64,000 nucleotides of DNA from Chionoecetes opilio (lineage: Eukaryota; Arthropoda; Malacostraca; Decapoda; Majidae): positions 23,501 to 87,500 of the forward strand of contig JACEEZ010022579.1 in NCBI GenBank assembly GCA_016584305.1, written 5' to 3'. The notes beneath the pieces are model-generated. The model was not told where the DNA came from. It saw only the letters and a program-made list of their open reading frames with translations, and did not search any database. The translations under genes and the position numbers were made by a program. Shown in pieces: positions 1 through 12,023 of the stretch; position 1 is the stretch's first letter; each line of letters begins with the position of its first letter.

Positions 1-494
1 GGGTGAGGCCTCCCCCCCCCTTGCTTGAAGGGCAGGGGTAGTCGGGCCCCTGAAGGTACGCGGCGGGTGGGGCCCCCCCGCCCCTTGCCTTTAAGGCACG
101 GGGGCGGTGGGCCCCCCCCTCCCCTTCCCGTGAGGCACCGGGGTGGGTAAACCCTCCGCCCCGCTTTGAAGGAGGGGGGGGGGTGAGGCCCCTCCTCCCC
201 GTCCCCTTAAAGGGCACGCGGGGTGGGTAAACCCCTCCCTCCCCCCCTGAACAGCGGGTGGGTGAGGCCCCCCTGCCCCTTCCCGTAAAGAACGGGGGGG
301 GTGAGGCCCCCCCTGCCCGTGCCGGAAAGCACCGGGGAGGTTTGAGGCCCTCCCTCCCCCTTGGGGAAAAAGGGAGCGGGGGCGGGGGAGGCCCTCCTCC
401 CCCGTCCCGTAAACACGCGGGGGGGTGACCCCTCCCCCCCCCTCCCTAAAGGGCAGCGGGGTGGTGGGGGCCCCCTTCACCCGTGCCGTAAAAG

Positions 495-778
495 GCTGGT
501 GGGGGCCTGGGGTGGCCTGGCTTTGGTCGCTGGCGGTGCCCGGTGCAGGGGTGGTTTTAGGACGGTAAAAGAGGTTTTGGGGTTTTGATCTTAATAACTA
601 TCCCCCTAAGTTATGGTTTGGGTTCCATTTTCTTAAATCCAAAACCGACTTCTTAACCCAACCCCTTTCGTACTATTTGATTTGCATGTGGGTACGAACT
701 TTTGAGGGTAGGAGCAGAAGGATAAGACCCCTTATGGGGTTTCCCAAATTTCTCAACTCCCAACCCATTGGGTTAAAG
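495..778. repeat. Higher-order spacer 1 in the minisatellite
   Basis: Non-minisatellite segment beginning with a CGCTGGCGGTGCC-type stretch and followed by AT-richer sequence with TTTGATCTTAATAA, ATGGTTTGGGTT and a TACGAACTTTTGAG region. The same order of motifs recurs at 3,656, 6,238, 10,115 and 33,630. This copy has many homopolymer-length differences from the others, in line with poor base quality here. Confidence 0.8.
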
Positions 779-3655
779 GGGAATGGGCCCTGCCCGCCCC
801 GGGCTTTAAGGCACGGGGGGCGGTGGGGCCCCCCCTGCCCCGCGTTGAGGCAGCGGGGGGGTGAGGCCCTCCCCCCCCCTTTCCTTTAAGGCCGCGGGGG
901 TGGGTGAGGGGCCTCCTGCCCCCCGCGTGAAGAAACCCCGGGGGGGGGGTGAGGCCCTCCCCGCCCCCCCGCCTGAAGGGGGCGGGGGGGGGGGGCCCTC
1001 CTGCCCTGCCTGAAGGCACGCGGGGGAGGGGAGGCCCCCCTGCCCCTTGCCGGAAGGACGCGGGAAGGGTGAGTCCCCTCCCTACCCTGTGCGTTGAAGG
1101 CACGCGGGGTGGATGAGGCCCTATCCTTGCCCCTTTGCCGTGAAGGCACGGGGGGCGGGTGAGGCCCTCCCTTGCCCCGTGCCTTGAGGGCACGCGGGGA
1201 TTGGTGAGGCCCTCCCTACCCCGTGCTGTTAAAGCACGCGGGGGCGGGTGAGGGCCCTCCGTGCCCAGTGCCGTGAAGGCACAAGGGGGGGTGAGGCCTC
1301 CTTGCCCCCTTAGCCCTTGAATAGGACGGGGGTGTGGTGAGGCCTTCCCTGATCCCGTGCCATTAAGCACGACGGGGGCGGGTGGGGCCCTCTCTACCCC
1401 TCTGCAGTGAAGGGCAACGCGGGGGTGGGTAGGCCCTCCTTACCGTCCCTTGAAGGCACGCAGGGGCGGTTGTGGCCCTCTCTGCCCCGTGCCCTGAAGG
1501 CACGCGGGGATGGGTGAGGCCCTCCCTGCCCCTTGCAGTGAAGGTACGCGGGGATGGGTGAGACCCTCCCTGCCCCATGCCGTGAAGGCACGCGGGGTGG
1601 GTGAGGCCCTTCCTGCCACGTGCATGAAGGCACGCGGGCTGTGGGTTTGAAGCCCTCCGTGACCCTTGCCGTGAAGGCATCAGGGGTGGTGAGGCCTTCC
1701 CTGCCCCGGCTTGTGAGGCACCAAGGCGGGTGAGGCCCACCCTCCCCCATGCCGTGACCTTCCGGCACGCGGGGGTAGGTAGAAACGCCTCCCTTGCCCG
1801 TGCTTGTACGGCACGCTGGGGCGCGGTTGAGGCCCTCCCTACCCCGTGCTGTGAGAAGGCAAGGGAGTCGGGTAGGCCATCCATGCTCACGTGCTGTGAA
1901 AGCTACGCGGGGGCGGGTGAAGCCATCCCTGCCCCTTCTGTGAAGGTACGCGGGGGCGGGTTGACGCGTCCTGCCTCGTGCTGTTTATAGGCACGCGCGG
2001 GGGCGGGGTTAGGCCCTCCTGCCCCTTGCCTTGAAGGCCACGCGGGGGGGGTGAGGCTCCTCCCTGCCCCGTGCTGTTAAGGCACGCGGGGGGGGCGGGT
2101 TGAGGGCCCTCTCTGCCCCTGCCTGAAGGACGCGGAGGCTGTGTGGAGCCCCTCCTGCCCCGTGCCTTCCGTGGAAGGCATCGCCGCGGTCGTTTTTTTG
2201 TGGACCGGGTGAGTCCCTCCCTGTCCCGTTGCTATGAACGGGAGCGCGGGGGAGGGTGAGACCACCTCCCTGGCCCTTGCTTGCAATGAAGGCAAACGCG
2301 GGGCGGCGGGTGAGGCCTTCCTGCCCCTTGCCGTGAAGGCACGCGGGGTGGGTGAGGCCCTCCCGATCCTTGCTGTGATAGCACGCTGGGGGTTGTGGGT
2401 GTAGCCCTCTCTGCCCATTGCGTGAAAGTGCAAGCGGGGTGGGGGGGTGAGGCCCTCCCGCCTCGTGCCGTGGAAGGCAAGCGGAGGTGGGGGTGGCCCT
2501 CCGCTGCCCCAGTCGTGAAGCATGTGGGGGCGGGTGAGGCCCTCCCTGCCCCTGATCAGTGAGGGCACGGGGGCTATGTGAGGCCCCTTCCCTGTCCCAT
2601 GCCTTTGAAGGGCCGCAGGGGCGGATTGAGGCCATCCCTGCCCCTTGTCATGAAGGCCAAGCCTTGGGGTTTGTGTAAGGCCCTCCCTGCCCCGTGCTGT
2701 GAAGGCACGCTGGGGCGGTTGAGGCCCTCCCTGCCCCTAGCCTTGAAGGCATGCGGGGGTGGGTGAGGCCCTCCATGCTCCGTGCTGTAAAGATACGCAG
2801 TTGCGGTTGAGGCCCTCCCTACCCCGTGCTGTGAAGGCACGCTCGAGTGGGTTAGGCACTCCCTGCCCCTAGCCTTGAAGGCCCGCGGGGGTGGGTGAAG
2901 CCCTCCCTGCCCCGTGCTGCGGTGAAATGCACGCGGGGGTGGGTGAGGCCCTTCCTGCCCCTTGCCGTGAAGGCACGGCAAGGTGTGTGAAGCCCTCCCT
3001 GCCCCTTGCCGTGAAGGCACGTGGGAGTGGGTAAGGCCCTACCTGCCCCGTGCTGTGAGGGCACGCTAGAGCGGGTGAGGCCCTCCCTGCCACCTGGCTT
3101 GGACAGGCTATGCGAGGGTTGGTTAGGCCCTCCCTGCCCCGTGCTGTGAAGATACGCTTGGCGGGTGAGGCTCTCCCTGCTCCGTACTGTGAAGGCACGC
3201 GGGGGCGGGTGGGGCCCTCCCTGCCTCCGTGCTGTGAAGGCATGCGGGGACGGGTGTGGCCATCCCTGGCCCGTGACGTGAAGGCACGAGAGGGCGGTTT
3301 GAGGCTTTCCCTGCCCCGTGCCTTGAAGGCACGCGGGGGTGGGAGAGGCCCTCCCTGCCACTGGCCGTGAAGGCACGTGGGGGTGGGTGAGGCCCTCCTT
3401 GCCCTCTGCGTGAAGGCACGCGGGGATAGGTGATCGCCCTCTCTGCCCCGTGCAATGAAGGAGACACGCGGATGTGGGTGAGGCCCTCCCTGCCCCTTGC
3501 CCTGAAGGCACGCGGGGGCGGGTGAGGCCCTCCCTGCCCCGTGCCATGAAGACACGCGGGGGTGGGTTAGGCCCTCCCTGCTCCGTCCTCGCGGGGGCTG
3601 GTGAGGCCCTCCTTCACCCATGCCGTGAAGACACGCGGCAGCTGGTGAGGCCCTG

Positions 3656-3932
3656 CGGGGGCGCTGGCGATGGTCGCTGGCGGTTGTCGCCAGCGTGCAG
3701 GGGGTGGCCTGGAGGACGGGTCAGCGAGGATTTTGAATTTGATTCTAATAAGGGCTATACCCCTAATGTTAGGTTTAGGGTTCATTTTTATTACTCCAAC
3801 CTACATTTCTTTAACTCCACAGTACGTACTATGAGTGAGTTTGTGCATGTAATGAAGGCTGTGATGGGTAGTAGAGGCAGAAGGAGTAAAGACACCTGAG
3901 GGGTTCCAATCTTCTCAACTCCAACTATTGTT
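3656..3932. repeat. Higher-order spacer 2 in the minisatellite
   Basis: Second copy of the array spacer. It opens with GGCGATGGTCGCTGGCGGTT, whose GCTGGCG and CGCCAGC can pair as a hairpin. It continues through a T-rich part around TTCTAATAAGGGC and ends at CTCCAACTATTGTTTGAG before 44-bp units resume. No open frame is shared between spacer copies, so it looks non-coding. Confidence 0.85.
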
Positions 3933-6237
3933 TGAGACGAGCTGAGGCCCTTCCTGCCTTGCCGTGAAGGCAACGAGGCGGGCGGGTGAGGCCATCCCTG
4001 CCCCGTGCCTTGAAGGCACGCGGGGGTGGGTGATGCCCTACCTGCCCCTAGCGGAAGGCACGCGGGTTGAAGGGTGTTGAAGCCCTTCCCTGCCCCGACC
4101 TTAAAGGCCACGCGGGGCGGGTTTGGCCCTCCATGACCCATGCGGTGACGGACGCGGGGTGGGTGAGGCCCTCCTGCGCTCGTAGCCGTGAAAGGCACGA
4201 GGTGGCCGGATAATGAGGCCCTCCCTGCACCGTGACCTTGAAGGCCAAGCGGGGGTGGGTGAGGCCCTCCCTGCCCCGTGCTGTATGTGAAGATACGCCG
4301 GGGGCGTGTGGAGACCATCCCTGCCCCATGCCGTGGAAAGAAGGCACGAGGGGCTGGGTGTGTGAAGCCCTCCCTGGCCATTGCCTTGAAGCACGCATGG
4401 GTGGGTGAGGCCCTCCCTACCCCGTGCCGTGAAAGCACGCGGGGATGGGTGAGGCCCTCCCTGCCCCGTGCCGTGAAGGCACGCGGTGGCTGGTGAGGCC
4501 CTCCTTCACCCATGCCGTGAAGGCACGCGGGGATGGGTGAGGCCTTCCCTGCTCCGTGCTGTGAATGCACGCTGGGGTGGGTGAGGCCCTTCCTGCCCCT
4601 TGCCGTGAAGGCACGCGTAGGTGGGTGAGACCCTCCCTGCCCCTTGCCGTGGAGGCACGTGGGAGTGGGTGAGGCCCTACTGCCCAGTGCTGTGAGGGCA
4701 CGCTGGGGCGGGTGAGGCCCTCCCTTCCCCTAGCCTTGAAGGCATGCGAGGGTTGGTGAGGCACTCCCTGCCCCGTGCTGTGAGATACGCTGGGGCGGTT
4801 GAAGCCCTCCCTGCTGCTCCGTATGTGAAAGGGCCACGCGGGGGATGGTGAGGCCTCCCTGGCCCCCGTGCTGTGAAGGCATGAGGGGGCGGGGTTGTGG
4901 CTCCCTGGCCCCTCCTTGCCGGGAAGGCACGAGGGGGCGGGCGGGTGAGTGCCCTCCCTGCCCCGTGCCTTGAAGGCACGCGGGGGTGGGTGAGGCCCTC
5001 CCTGCCCCTTGCTGTGAATGCACGCGGGGTTGGGTGAGGCCCTCCCTGCCCCTTGCCTAGAAGGCACGCGGGGGTGGTTGAGTCCCTCCCTGATTCGTGC
5101 TGTGAAAGCACGCTGAGGAGGGTGGGGCCCTCCCTGCCCCATGCCTTGAAGGCACGCTGGGGCGGGCGAGGCCCTCCCTGCCCCGTGCTGTGAAGGCACG
5201 CGGGGCTGGGTGAAGCCCTCCCTGGCCATTGCCTTGAAGGCACGCACGGGTGGGTGAGGCCCTCCCTACCCCGTGCCGTGAAAGCACGCGGGGATGGGTG
5301 AGGCCCTCCCTGCCCCGTGCCGTGAAGGCACGCGGTGGTCTGCTGGTGATGGTCGCCTCCTTCACCATGCCGTGGAGGCAGGGGGATGGGGTGAGGCCTT
5401 CCCTGCTCAGTGCTTGTGAATGCAACGGCGGGGGTGGGTGAGAGGGCCCTTCCTGCCCCTTAGCCGTGAAGGCAACGCCGTTAGGTGGGTGAGACCCTCC
5501 CTGCCACTTGCCGTGAAGGCACGCGGGAGTGGGTGAGGCCCTACCTGCCCCGTGCTGTGAGGGCACGCTGGGGCGGGTGAGGCCCTCCCTTCCCTTAGGC
5601 CTTGAAGGCATGCGAGGGTTGGTGAGGCCCTCCCTGCCCCGTGCCTGTGAACGATACGCTGGGCGCGGTTGAGCCCTCCCTTTCTCCGTGCTCGTGAAGG
5701 CACGCGGGGGACTGGTGAGGCCCTCCCGCCCCCGTTGTGTGAAGGCCATGAGGGAGAGGGTGTGGCCATCCCTGGGCACGTCCGTTGCCGTGAAAAAAGG
5801 CACGAGGGGGCGGAGGTGAGGCCCCTCCTCGCACCCGTGCTTGAAGGGCAACGCCGGGGGTGGGTTGAGGACCCTCCCTGCCCCCTGCAGGAAGGAATAC
5901 GGGGGTGGGTGAGGCCCTCCCTGCCTCTTGCCGTGAAGCACGCGGGGGTAGTTGATGGCCTCCCTGCCCCGTGCCGTGAAGGGCTTCGCGGGGATGGTGA
6001 GGGCCCTCCACTGTGCCCATTGCCGTGGAAGGCCACGCGGGGGCGCGGTGAGGCCCTCCCTGCCCCGTTGCCGTGAAGAGCACGCGGGGGGGGGTGGGTG
6101 AGGCCTTCCCTGCTCGTCCCGTGAAGGCACGCGTGGTGGGCTGGTGAGCGTCCCTACTCACACAGGCCGTGAAGGCACGCTGGGCTTGAGGCCCTTATTC
6201 ACCGTGCCGTGAAGGGACACGCGGCGGCTGATGAGGC

Positions 6238-6545
6238 TCTGCGGTGGCGCTGGCGATGGTCGCTGGCGCCAGCGTGCTGTCACCAGCTGTCGCCAGGGTG
6301 CAGGGGGTGGCCTGGATGACGGTCAGGGAGGATTTTTATTTGATCTTAATAAGCTATAACCCTAATGTTACGGTTTAGGTTTCATTTCTTCTCTAACTCA
6401 ACATGCAATTCTTAACTCCAACTGTACGTTACATTTGCGAGGTGCATGTGAACGAAGACAGTGATGGGTTAGAGCAGATGGAGGTTAAAGACCACCCGTA
6501 TGGGTTCCAATCTTCTCAACTCAAACTATTGGTTTGAGCGAGGTG
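6238..6545. repeat. Higher-order spacer 3 in the minisatellite
   Basis: Third spacer copy. The GCTGGCG/CGCCAGC section is extended here by an extra copy of the CGCCAGC block around 6,270-6,298. The AT-rich part follows with TTTGATCTTAATAAGC and ATTGGTTTGAGCGAGGTG at the right edge. It corresponds closely in order to spacers 2 and 4. Confidence 0.85.
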
Positions 6546-9500
6546 AGGCCCTTCCTCCCCCTTGCCGTGAAGGCACGAGGGGGGGCGGTTGAGGCCCTCC
6601 CTGCCCCGTGCTTGAAGGCACGCCGCCGCGGATGGGTGAGGCCTCTCCCTGTACCCTTATCGCACCCAGAGACCAAGAGGACGCGGGGGTGGGATCTCTG
6701 CACCGAGGACCTCTCACCTTGCCCCGTGACGCCACCGAACCCAGTTCACTCGGGGGCGCACGGTGTGGCCCTCCCTGCCTCCTGCCTTGAAGGCACGCAG
6801 GGGTTGGTGAGGCCCTCCCTGCCTCTTGCCGTGAAGGAACGCGGGGGTGGGTGATGCTCTACCTGCCCATTGCCGTGAAGGCACTTGGGGGTGGGTGAAG
6901 CCCTCCCTGCCACGTGCTAAGGCACGCACTGGGGCGGGTGTGGCCCTCCCTGCCCCGTGCTGTGAAGGCACACGGGGGCGGGTGTGGCCCTCCCTGGCTC
7001 GTGCCGTAAAGGCACGAGGGGGCGGGTGAGGCCCTGCCTGCCGTGTGCCTTGAAGGCACGCGGGGGTGGGTGAAGCCCTCCCTGCCCCGTGCAGTGAAGA
7101 TACACGGGGGCGGGAAAGGCTCTCCCTGCCCCTTACCGTGATGGCACGCGGGGTTGGGTGAGGCCCTCTCTGCCCCTCGCTGTGAAGGCATTCGGGGGTG
7201 GGTGAAGCTATACCTGCCCCTTGCCGTGAAGGCACGCGGGGGTGGGTGAGGCCCTCCCTGCCCCTTGCCGTGAAAGCACGCGGGAGTGGGTGAGGCCCTC
7301 CCTGCTCCTATGCCGTGAAGGCACGCGGAGGCGTGTGAGGCCCACCCTGCCCATTGCCGTGAAGTCATGCAGAGGTGGGTGATATCCTCCTTGCCCCGTG
7401 CCGTTTAGGCACGCGGGGGTGGGTGAGGACCTCCCTGCCTCTTGCCGTGAAGGCACGCGGGAAGGGTGAGTCCCTCCCTACCCTGTGCCTTGAAGGCACG
7501 CGGGGGTGGATGAGGCCCTCCTTGCCCTTTTGCCGTGAAGGCACGAGGGGGCGGGTGAGGCCCTCCCTGCCCCGTGCCTTGAGGGCACGCGGGGATTGGT
7601 GAGGCCCTCCCTACCCCGTGCTGTTAAAGCACGCGGGGGCGGGTGAGGCCCTCCCTGCCCAGTGCCGTGAAAGCACACGGGGGCGGGTGAGGCCTTCCTT
7701 GCCCCTTGCCTTGAAGAGACGCGGGGGTGGGTGAGGCCTTCCCTGTCCCGTGCCCTTAAGGCACGCGGGGGCGGGTGGGGCCCTCTCTACCCCTTGCAGT
7801 GAAGGCACGCGGGGGTGGGTTAGGCCCTTCTTACCCCGTCCCTTGAAGGCACGCAGGGGCGGTTGTGGCCCTCTCTGCCCCGTGCCATGAAGGCACGCGG
7901 GGATGGGGTGAGGGCCCTCCCTGCCCCTTGCATGTGAGGTACGCAGGGGATGGGGTGAGAACCCGCCCTGCCCCATTGCCGTTTTTTTGAAGGCCACGGG
8001 GGTGGGTGACGGCCCTTCCTGCCCACGTGCCATGAAGGCACGACGGGGGGGGGGGGGTGGGTGAAGCCCTCTGCCCTTTTGCCGTGAAGGCCATACAGGG
8101 GTGGGTGAGGCCTTCCCTGTCCGTGCTGTGGCAAGGCACGCGAAGGAGGGTGAGGCCCACCTCCCCCATTGGGGGGGGGGCCGTGACGGCACGCGGGGTA
8201 GGTAGAGGCCCTCCCTGCCCCGTGGTGTGACGACACGCGGGGGCGGTTTTGAGGACCTCCTACCCCGTGCTGGTGAAGGCACGGAGGTCGGGTGGGCCCT
8301 CCTGCTCCGTTGCTGTGTTGAAAGCACGCGGGGGCGGTGTGAGCCCTCCGCCCCGTGCTGCTGAATGTACGCGGGGGAGGGTGACGCGCTTCCCGCCTCG
8401 TGCTGATAGGCCACGCGGGGGCGGGTTAGGCCCTCCCTGCCCCTTGGGGGGCCTTGAAGGCACGCCAGGGGGTGGGTTGAGCCTCCCTTGCGTGCTGTTA
8501 AGGCACGCGGGGCGGCCGGGTGAGGCCCTCTCTGCCCCTGCTTGAAGGCACGCGGGGGCTGTGTGAGCCCCCTCCCTGCCCCGGCATGTGAAGCATGCGG
8601 TGGCGGGTGCTGGTCCCTCCCCTGTTCCGTGCTATTGAACGGAGGAGGGATGTGAGACCTCCTGCCCCTTGCTTGAATGACGGCACGCGGGGGCGGGTTG
8701 AGGCCTTCCTGCCCCTTGCGTGAAGGCACGCCGGGGGTGGTGAGGGCCCTCCATGAGCCTTGCCAGTGATGCACGGGGGTGTGGGGTAGCCCTCCCTGCC
8801 CTTGCCGTGAAGGCAAGCAGGGGGGGGGGGTGAGGCCCTCCTCGCCTCTTGCTCGTTGAAGGCACGCGGAGGTGGGTCCTGGCACCTCCCGGCCCCAGTG
8901 TGAAAGGCATCTGTGGGGCGGGTGAGGCCATCCTCCACTTGCCGTGAGGGCACGCGGGGATATTGGGCGGATCACTTGCCAATGGCCTTGAAGGCACGCA
9001 GGGGCGGATGAGGCCCTCCCTGCCCCTTGCCTTGAAGGCACGCGGGGTTGTGTAAGGCCCTCCCTGCCCCGTGCTGTGAAGGCACGCTGGGGCGGTTGAG
9101 GCCCTCCCTGCCCCCTAGCCTTGAAGGCATTGCGGGGCGTGGTGGAGGCCCTCAATGCCCCGTGCTGTAAAGATACGCAGTTGGGTTGAGGCCATCACCA
9201 TTACCCGTGCTGTTGAAGGACGCTCGAGTGGGTTAGGCAATCCCTGCCCCTGCCTGAAGGCCGCGGGGTGTGGGTGAAGCCCTCCAATGCCCATTTGCCT
9301 TGAAGGCACGCGGGGATGGGTGAGGCCTACCCTGCTCCGTGCTGTTGAATGCCCGCGAGGGTGGGTGAGGGCCCTTCCTGCCCCTTGCCGTGAAGGCACG
9401 GCAAGGTGTGTAAAGCCGTCCCTGCCCTTGCCGGTGTGTGAAGGCACGCGGTGATTCTATAAGGGGAGTGGGTAAGGCCCCTACCTGCCCCGTGCTGTGA

Positions 9501-10114
9501 GGGCACGCTAGAGCGGGTGAGGCCCTCCCTGCCCCTAGGCTTGAAGGCATGCGAGGGTTGTTTAGGCCCTCCCTGCCCCGTGCTGTGAAGATACGCTGGG
9601 CGGGTGAGGCTCTCCCTGCTCCGTACGTGAAGGCACGCGGGGGTGCGGGTTGGGTTTGGCACCCCCTGCCTCCGTGCTGTGAAGGCAGCGGGGACGGGTG
9701 GGTTGTGGCAATCCCTGGCCCGTGACTGTGAAGGACGAGAGGGCGGTTTGAGGCTTTTCCTGCCCCGTGCCTTGAAGGCACGCGGGGGTGGGAGAGGCCC
9801 TCCCTGCCACTGGCCGTGAAGGCACGTGGGGAAGGGTGAGGCCCTCCTTGCCTCTTGCCGTGAAGGCACGCGGGGATAGGTGAGGCCCTCTCTGCCCCGT
9901 GCCATGAAGGCACGCGGATGTGGGTGAGGCCCTCCCTGCCCCTGCCCTTATAGGCAAGCGGGGCGGGGGTGAGGCCCTCCCGGCCCCGTGCCATGAAGAC
10001 ACGCCTGGGGCCGGGGTGGTCGAGGCCCTCCACATGCTCCGTCCTCGCGGGGGCTGGTGAGGCCCTCCTTCACCCATGCCGTGAAGACACGCGGCAGCTG
10101 GTGAGGCCCTGCGG

Positions 10115-10385
10115 GGGCGCTGGCGATGGTCGCTGGCGGTTGTCGCCAGCGTGCAGGGGGTGGCCTGGAGGACGGTCAGCGAGGATTTTGATTTGATCTT
10201 AATAAGCTATACCCCTAATGTTATGGTTTAGGTTCCATTTTTCTTAACTCAACTGCACTTCTTTAACTCCAAATGTACGTACTATTGGAGTGTGCATGTA
10301 ACGAAGGCTGGGATGGGGTAGAGCAGAAGGGTAAAGACACCTTATGGGTTCAATCTTCCAACTCCAACCTAGGTGTGAGGCGAGG
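10115..10385. repeat. Higher-order spacer 4 in the minisatellite
   Basis: Fourth spacer copy, the best preserved along with spacer 2. It reads GCTGGCGATGGTCGCTGGCG, then TTTGATCTTAATAAGC, then TGTACGTACTATTGGAGTG, then AAAGACACCTTATGGGTT, and returns to 44-bp units. It lies about 6.46 kb from spacer 2, the same offset seen between matching minisatellite variants. Confidence 0.85.
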
Positions 10386-10978
10386 ATGAGGCCCTTCCTG
10401 CCCATTGCCGGTGAAGGCCACCGAGGGGGCGGGTGAGGCATCCCTGCCCGTGCCTTGAAAGGCACGCGGGGGGGGGGTGGGTGATGCCTACCTGCCCTAG
10501 ACCGTGAAGGCATGCGGTTGGAAGGGTGAAGCCCCTCCCTGCCCCGTACCTTAAGTGCACGCGGGAAGGGCGTGGTTTGGCCCTCCCTGCACCATGCTGT
10601 GAAGGCACGCGGTCTTGTGGGTGAGGCCCTCCCTGGCTCGTGCCGTGAAGGCACGAGGGGGCGGATGAGGCCCTCCCTGCCCCGTGCCTTGAAGGCACGC
10701 GGGGGTGGGTGAGGCCCTCCCTGCCCCGTGCTGTGAAGATACGCGGGGGCGGGTGAGACCATCCCTGCCCCATGCCGTGAAGGCACGCGGTGGTGGGTGA
10801 GGCCCTCGCTGCCCCTTGCTGTGAAGGCACGCGGGGAATGGGTGAAGCCCTCCCTGCCCCTTGCCGTGAAGGCACGCGGGGTGGGTGAGGACCTCCCTGC
10901 CGCTTGCCGTGAAGGCACGCGAGAGTGGGTGAGGCCCTCCCTTCCCCTTGCCGTGAAGGCACGTGGGGGTGGGTGATG

Positions 10979-12023
10979 CCCAAACATTCTACGCCGACAC
11001 ATCCTCGACAGCTTACAGACTGACCACGACACACACTGGAGAAGCTTAGTACAACGCATGGACAGCAAGCGCACCTCTAACTCCACTGAGTTATGGCACA
11101 TGGTGCACAGAATGAAGGGAATAAAGAGGGAAAGCTTCGAGTATTTACTCGTCAACAACATCCGGGTAAGAGACCCTGTCCGAGTCACCAACGCGTTTAA
11201 GCAACACTGGGAAACGGTTTTCCGACCACACCCCCTCCCTCAGCACATCCCCAGCATAACACACATAGAACGCATCACCACACACATGCACCGATACGAA
11301 GTAGACACTATTCCTCTTGGCTACATAAACACAAACAACTTAAACCACGAAAACCCTCTCACCACCCCATTTGAGGAGGAGGATGTCGCCAGGCTACTCA
11401 AAAGAACGCCACGCCGCGCACCGGGCCCCACAGGCATCACCTGGCCCATCATAATAAATCTCCCCCCACCGAACATTTCCTCACTCACACACATTTTTAA
11501 CGCCTCGCTCGCCACAGGCTATTTCCCAAAAGCCTTCAAAACAGCCACCACAATTCTCATCCCGAAACCCAGGAAAAGCCCTCACCTCGCCGAAAATTAC
11601 CGTCCGATTAGCCTACTCGACATTCTAGGGAAGACTTTTGAAAGGCTAGTATGCACCCGACTTAAGACGCACCTCGAGACAAAAAACCTTCTGTCCCCAA
11701 AGCAGTTTGGCTTCAGGCAAGGACACTCCACCGACGACGCGCTAAACACCATAGTGGCCTACCTCAAAGGGAGCACACAACCAAGTTATTATAAAACAGT
11801 TCTAGTGACAAAATACGTAGAACAAGCATTCGACACCGTGTGGCACACAGGACTCAAATATAAAATATGTAACGACTTTGACCTCCCTAATCTGACCAAA
11901 AGACTACTATGCAACATCCTGACAGACAGACAGATGAGACTCCGTCATACAGACATACTTTCCGACCCTTTTACACCACTAGCCGGGGTCCCACAGGGCT
12001 CTATCCTTTCCCCAACTCTCTTT
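10979..12023 (+). pseudogene. LINE reverse transcriptase, N-terminal part (split by insertion)
   Basis: Frame open from the left edge of the element with no start codon of its own; the first methionine is at 11,058. The reading frame encodes the fingers and palm of a LINE reverse transcriptase: NYRPISLLDILGKTFERL, then KQFGFRQGHSTDDA, then a degenerate motif A (KYVEQAFDTVWH, where the usual first aspartate and DVEKAFD pattern is altered), then AGVPQGSILSPTLF. Immediately after the LF of this last motif the frame runs into the poly-T of the nested LINE. The catalytic YADD box lies on the far side, after 13,917. The altered motif A plus the insertion make this a dead copy. Confidence 0.88.

Larger units (their letters stand above)
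1..10978. repeat. GC-rich minisatellite array, 44-bp unit, block 1
   Basis: Tandem array of a unit of about 44 bp. Each unit has a short hairpin core (GTGCC, a five-base loop such as TTGAA or GTGAA, then GGCAC), a G-rich part (GCGGGGGTGGGTGAGG) and a C-rich part (CCCTCCCTGCCCC). Units vary by a few bases, for example GATACGC in place of GGCACGC, and CGGG in place of TGGG. Four spacers listed separately interrupt the block at about 495, 3,656, 6,238 and 10,115. Variant order recurs: the run of variants near 1,070-1,250 reappears near 7,466-7,690, an offset of about 6.4 kb, which shows higher-order repetition. The minus strand is open over hundreds of codons only because the unit lacks TTA, CTA and TCA on the plus strand. 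I do not read these stretches as genes. Confidence 0.95.

Noticed and set aside
7611..9155. Open frame of 514 codons on the minus strand (and similar ones at 27,536-29,008 and 30,408-31,838)
   Set aside because: The 44-bp unit has no stop in any minus-strand frame. The text is a repeat of HPPPRAFTARGREGLTHPRV-like words that slips frame with every unit change.
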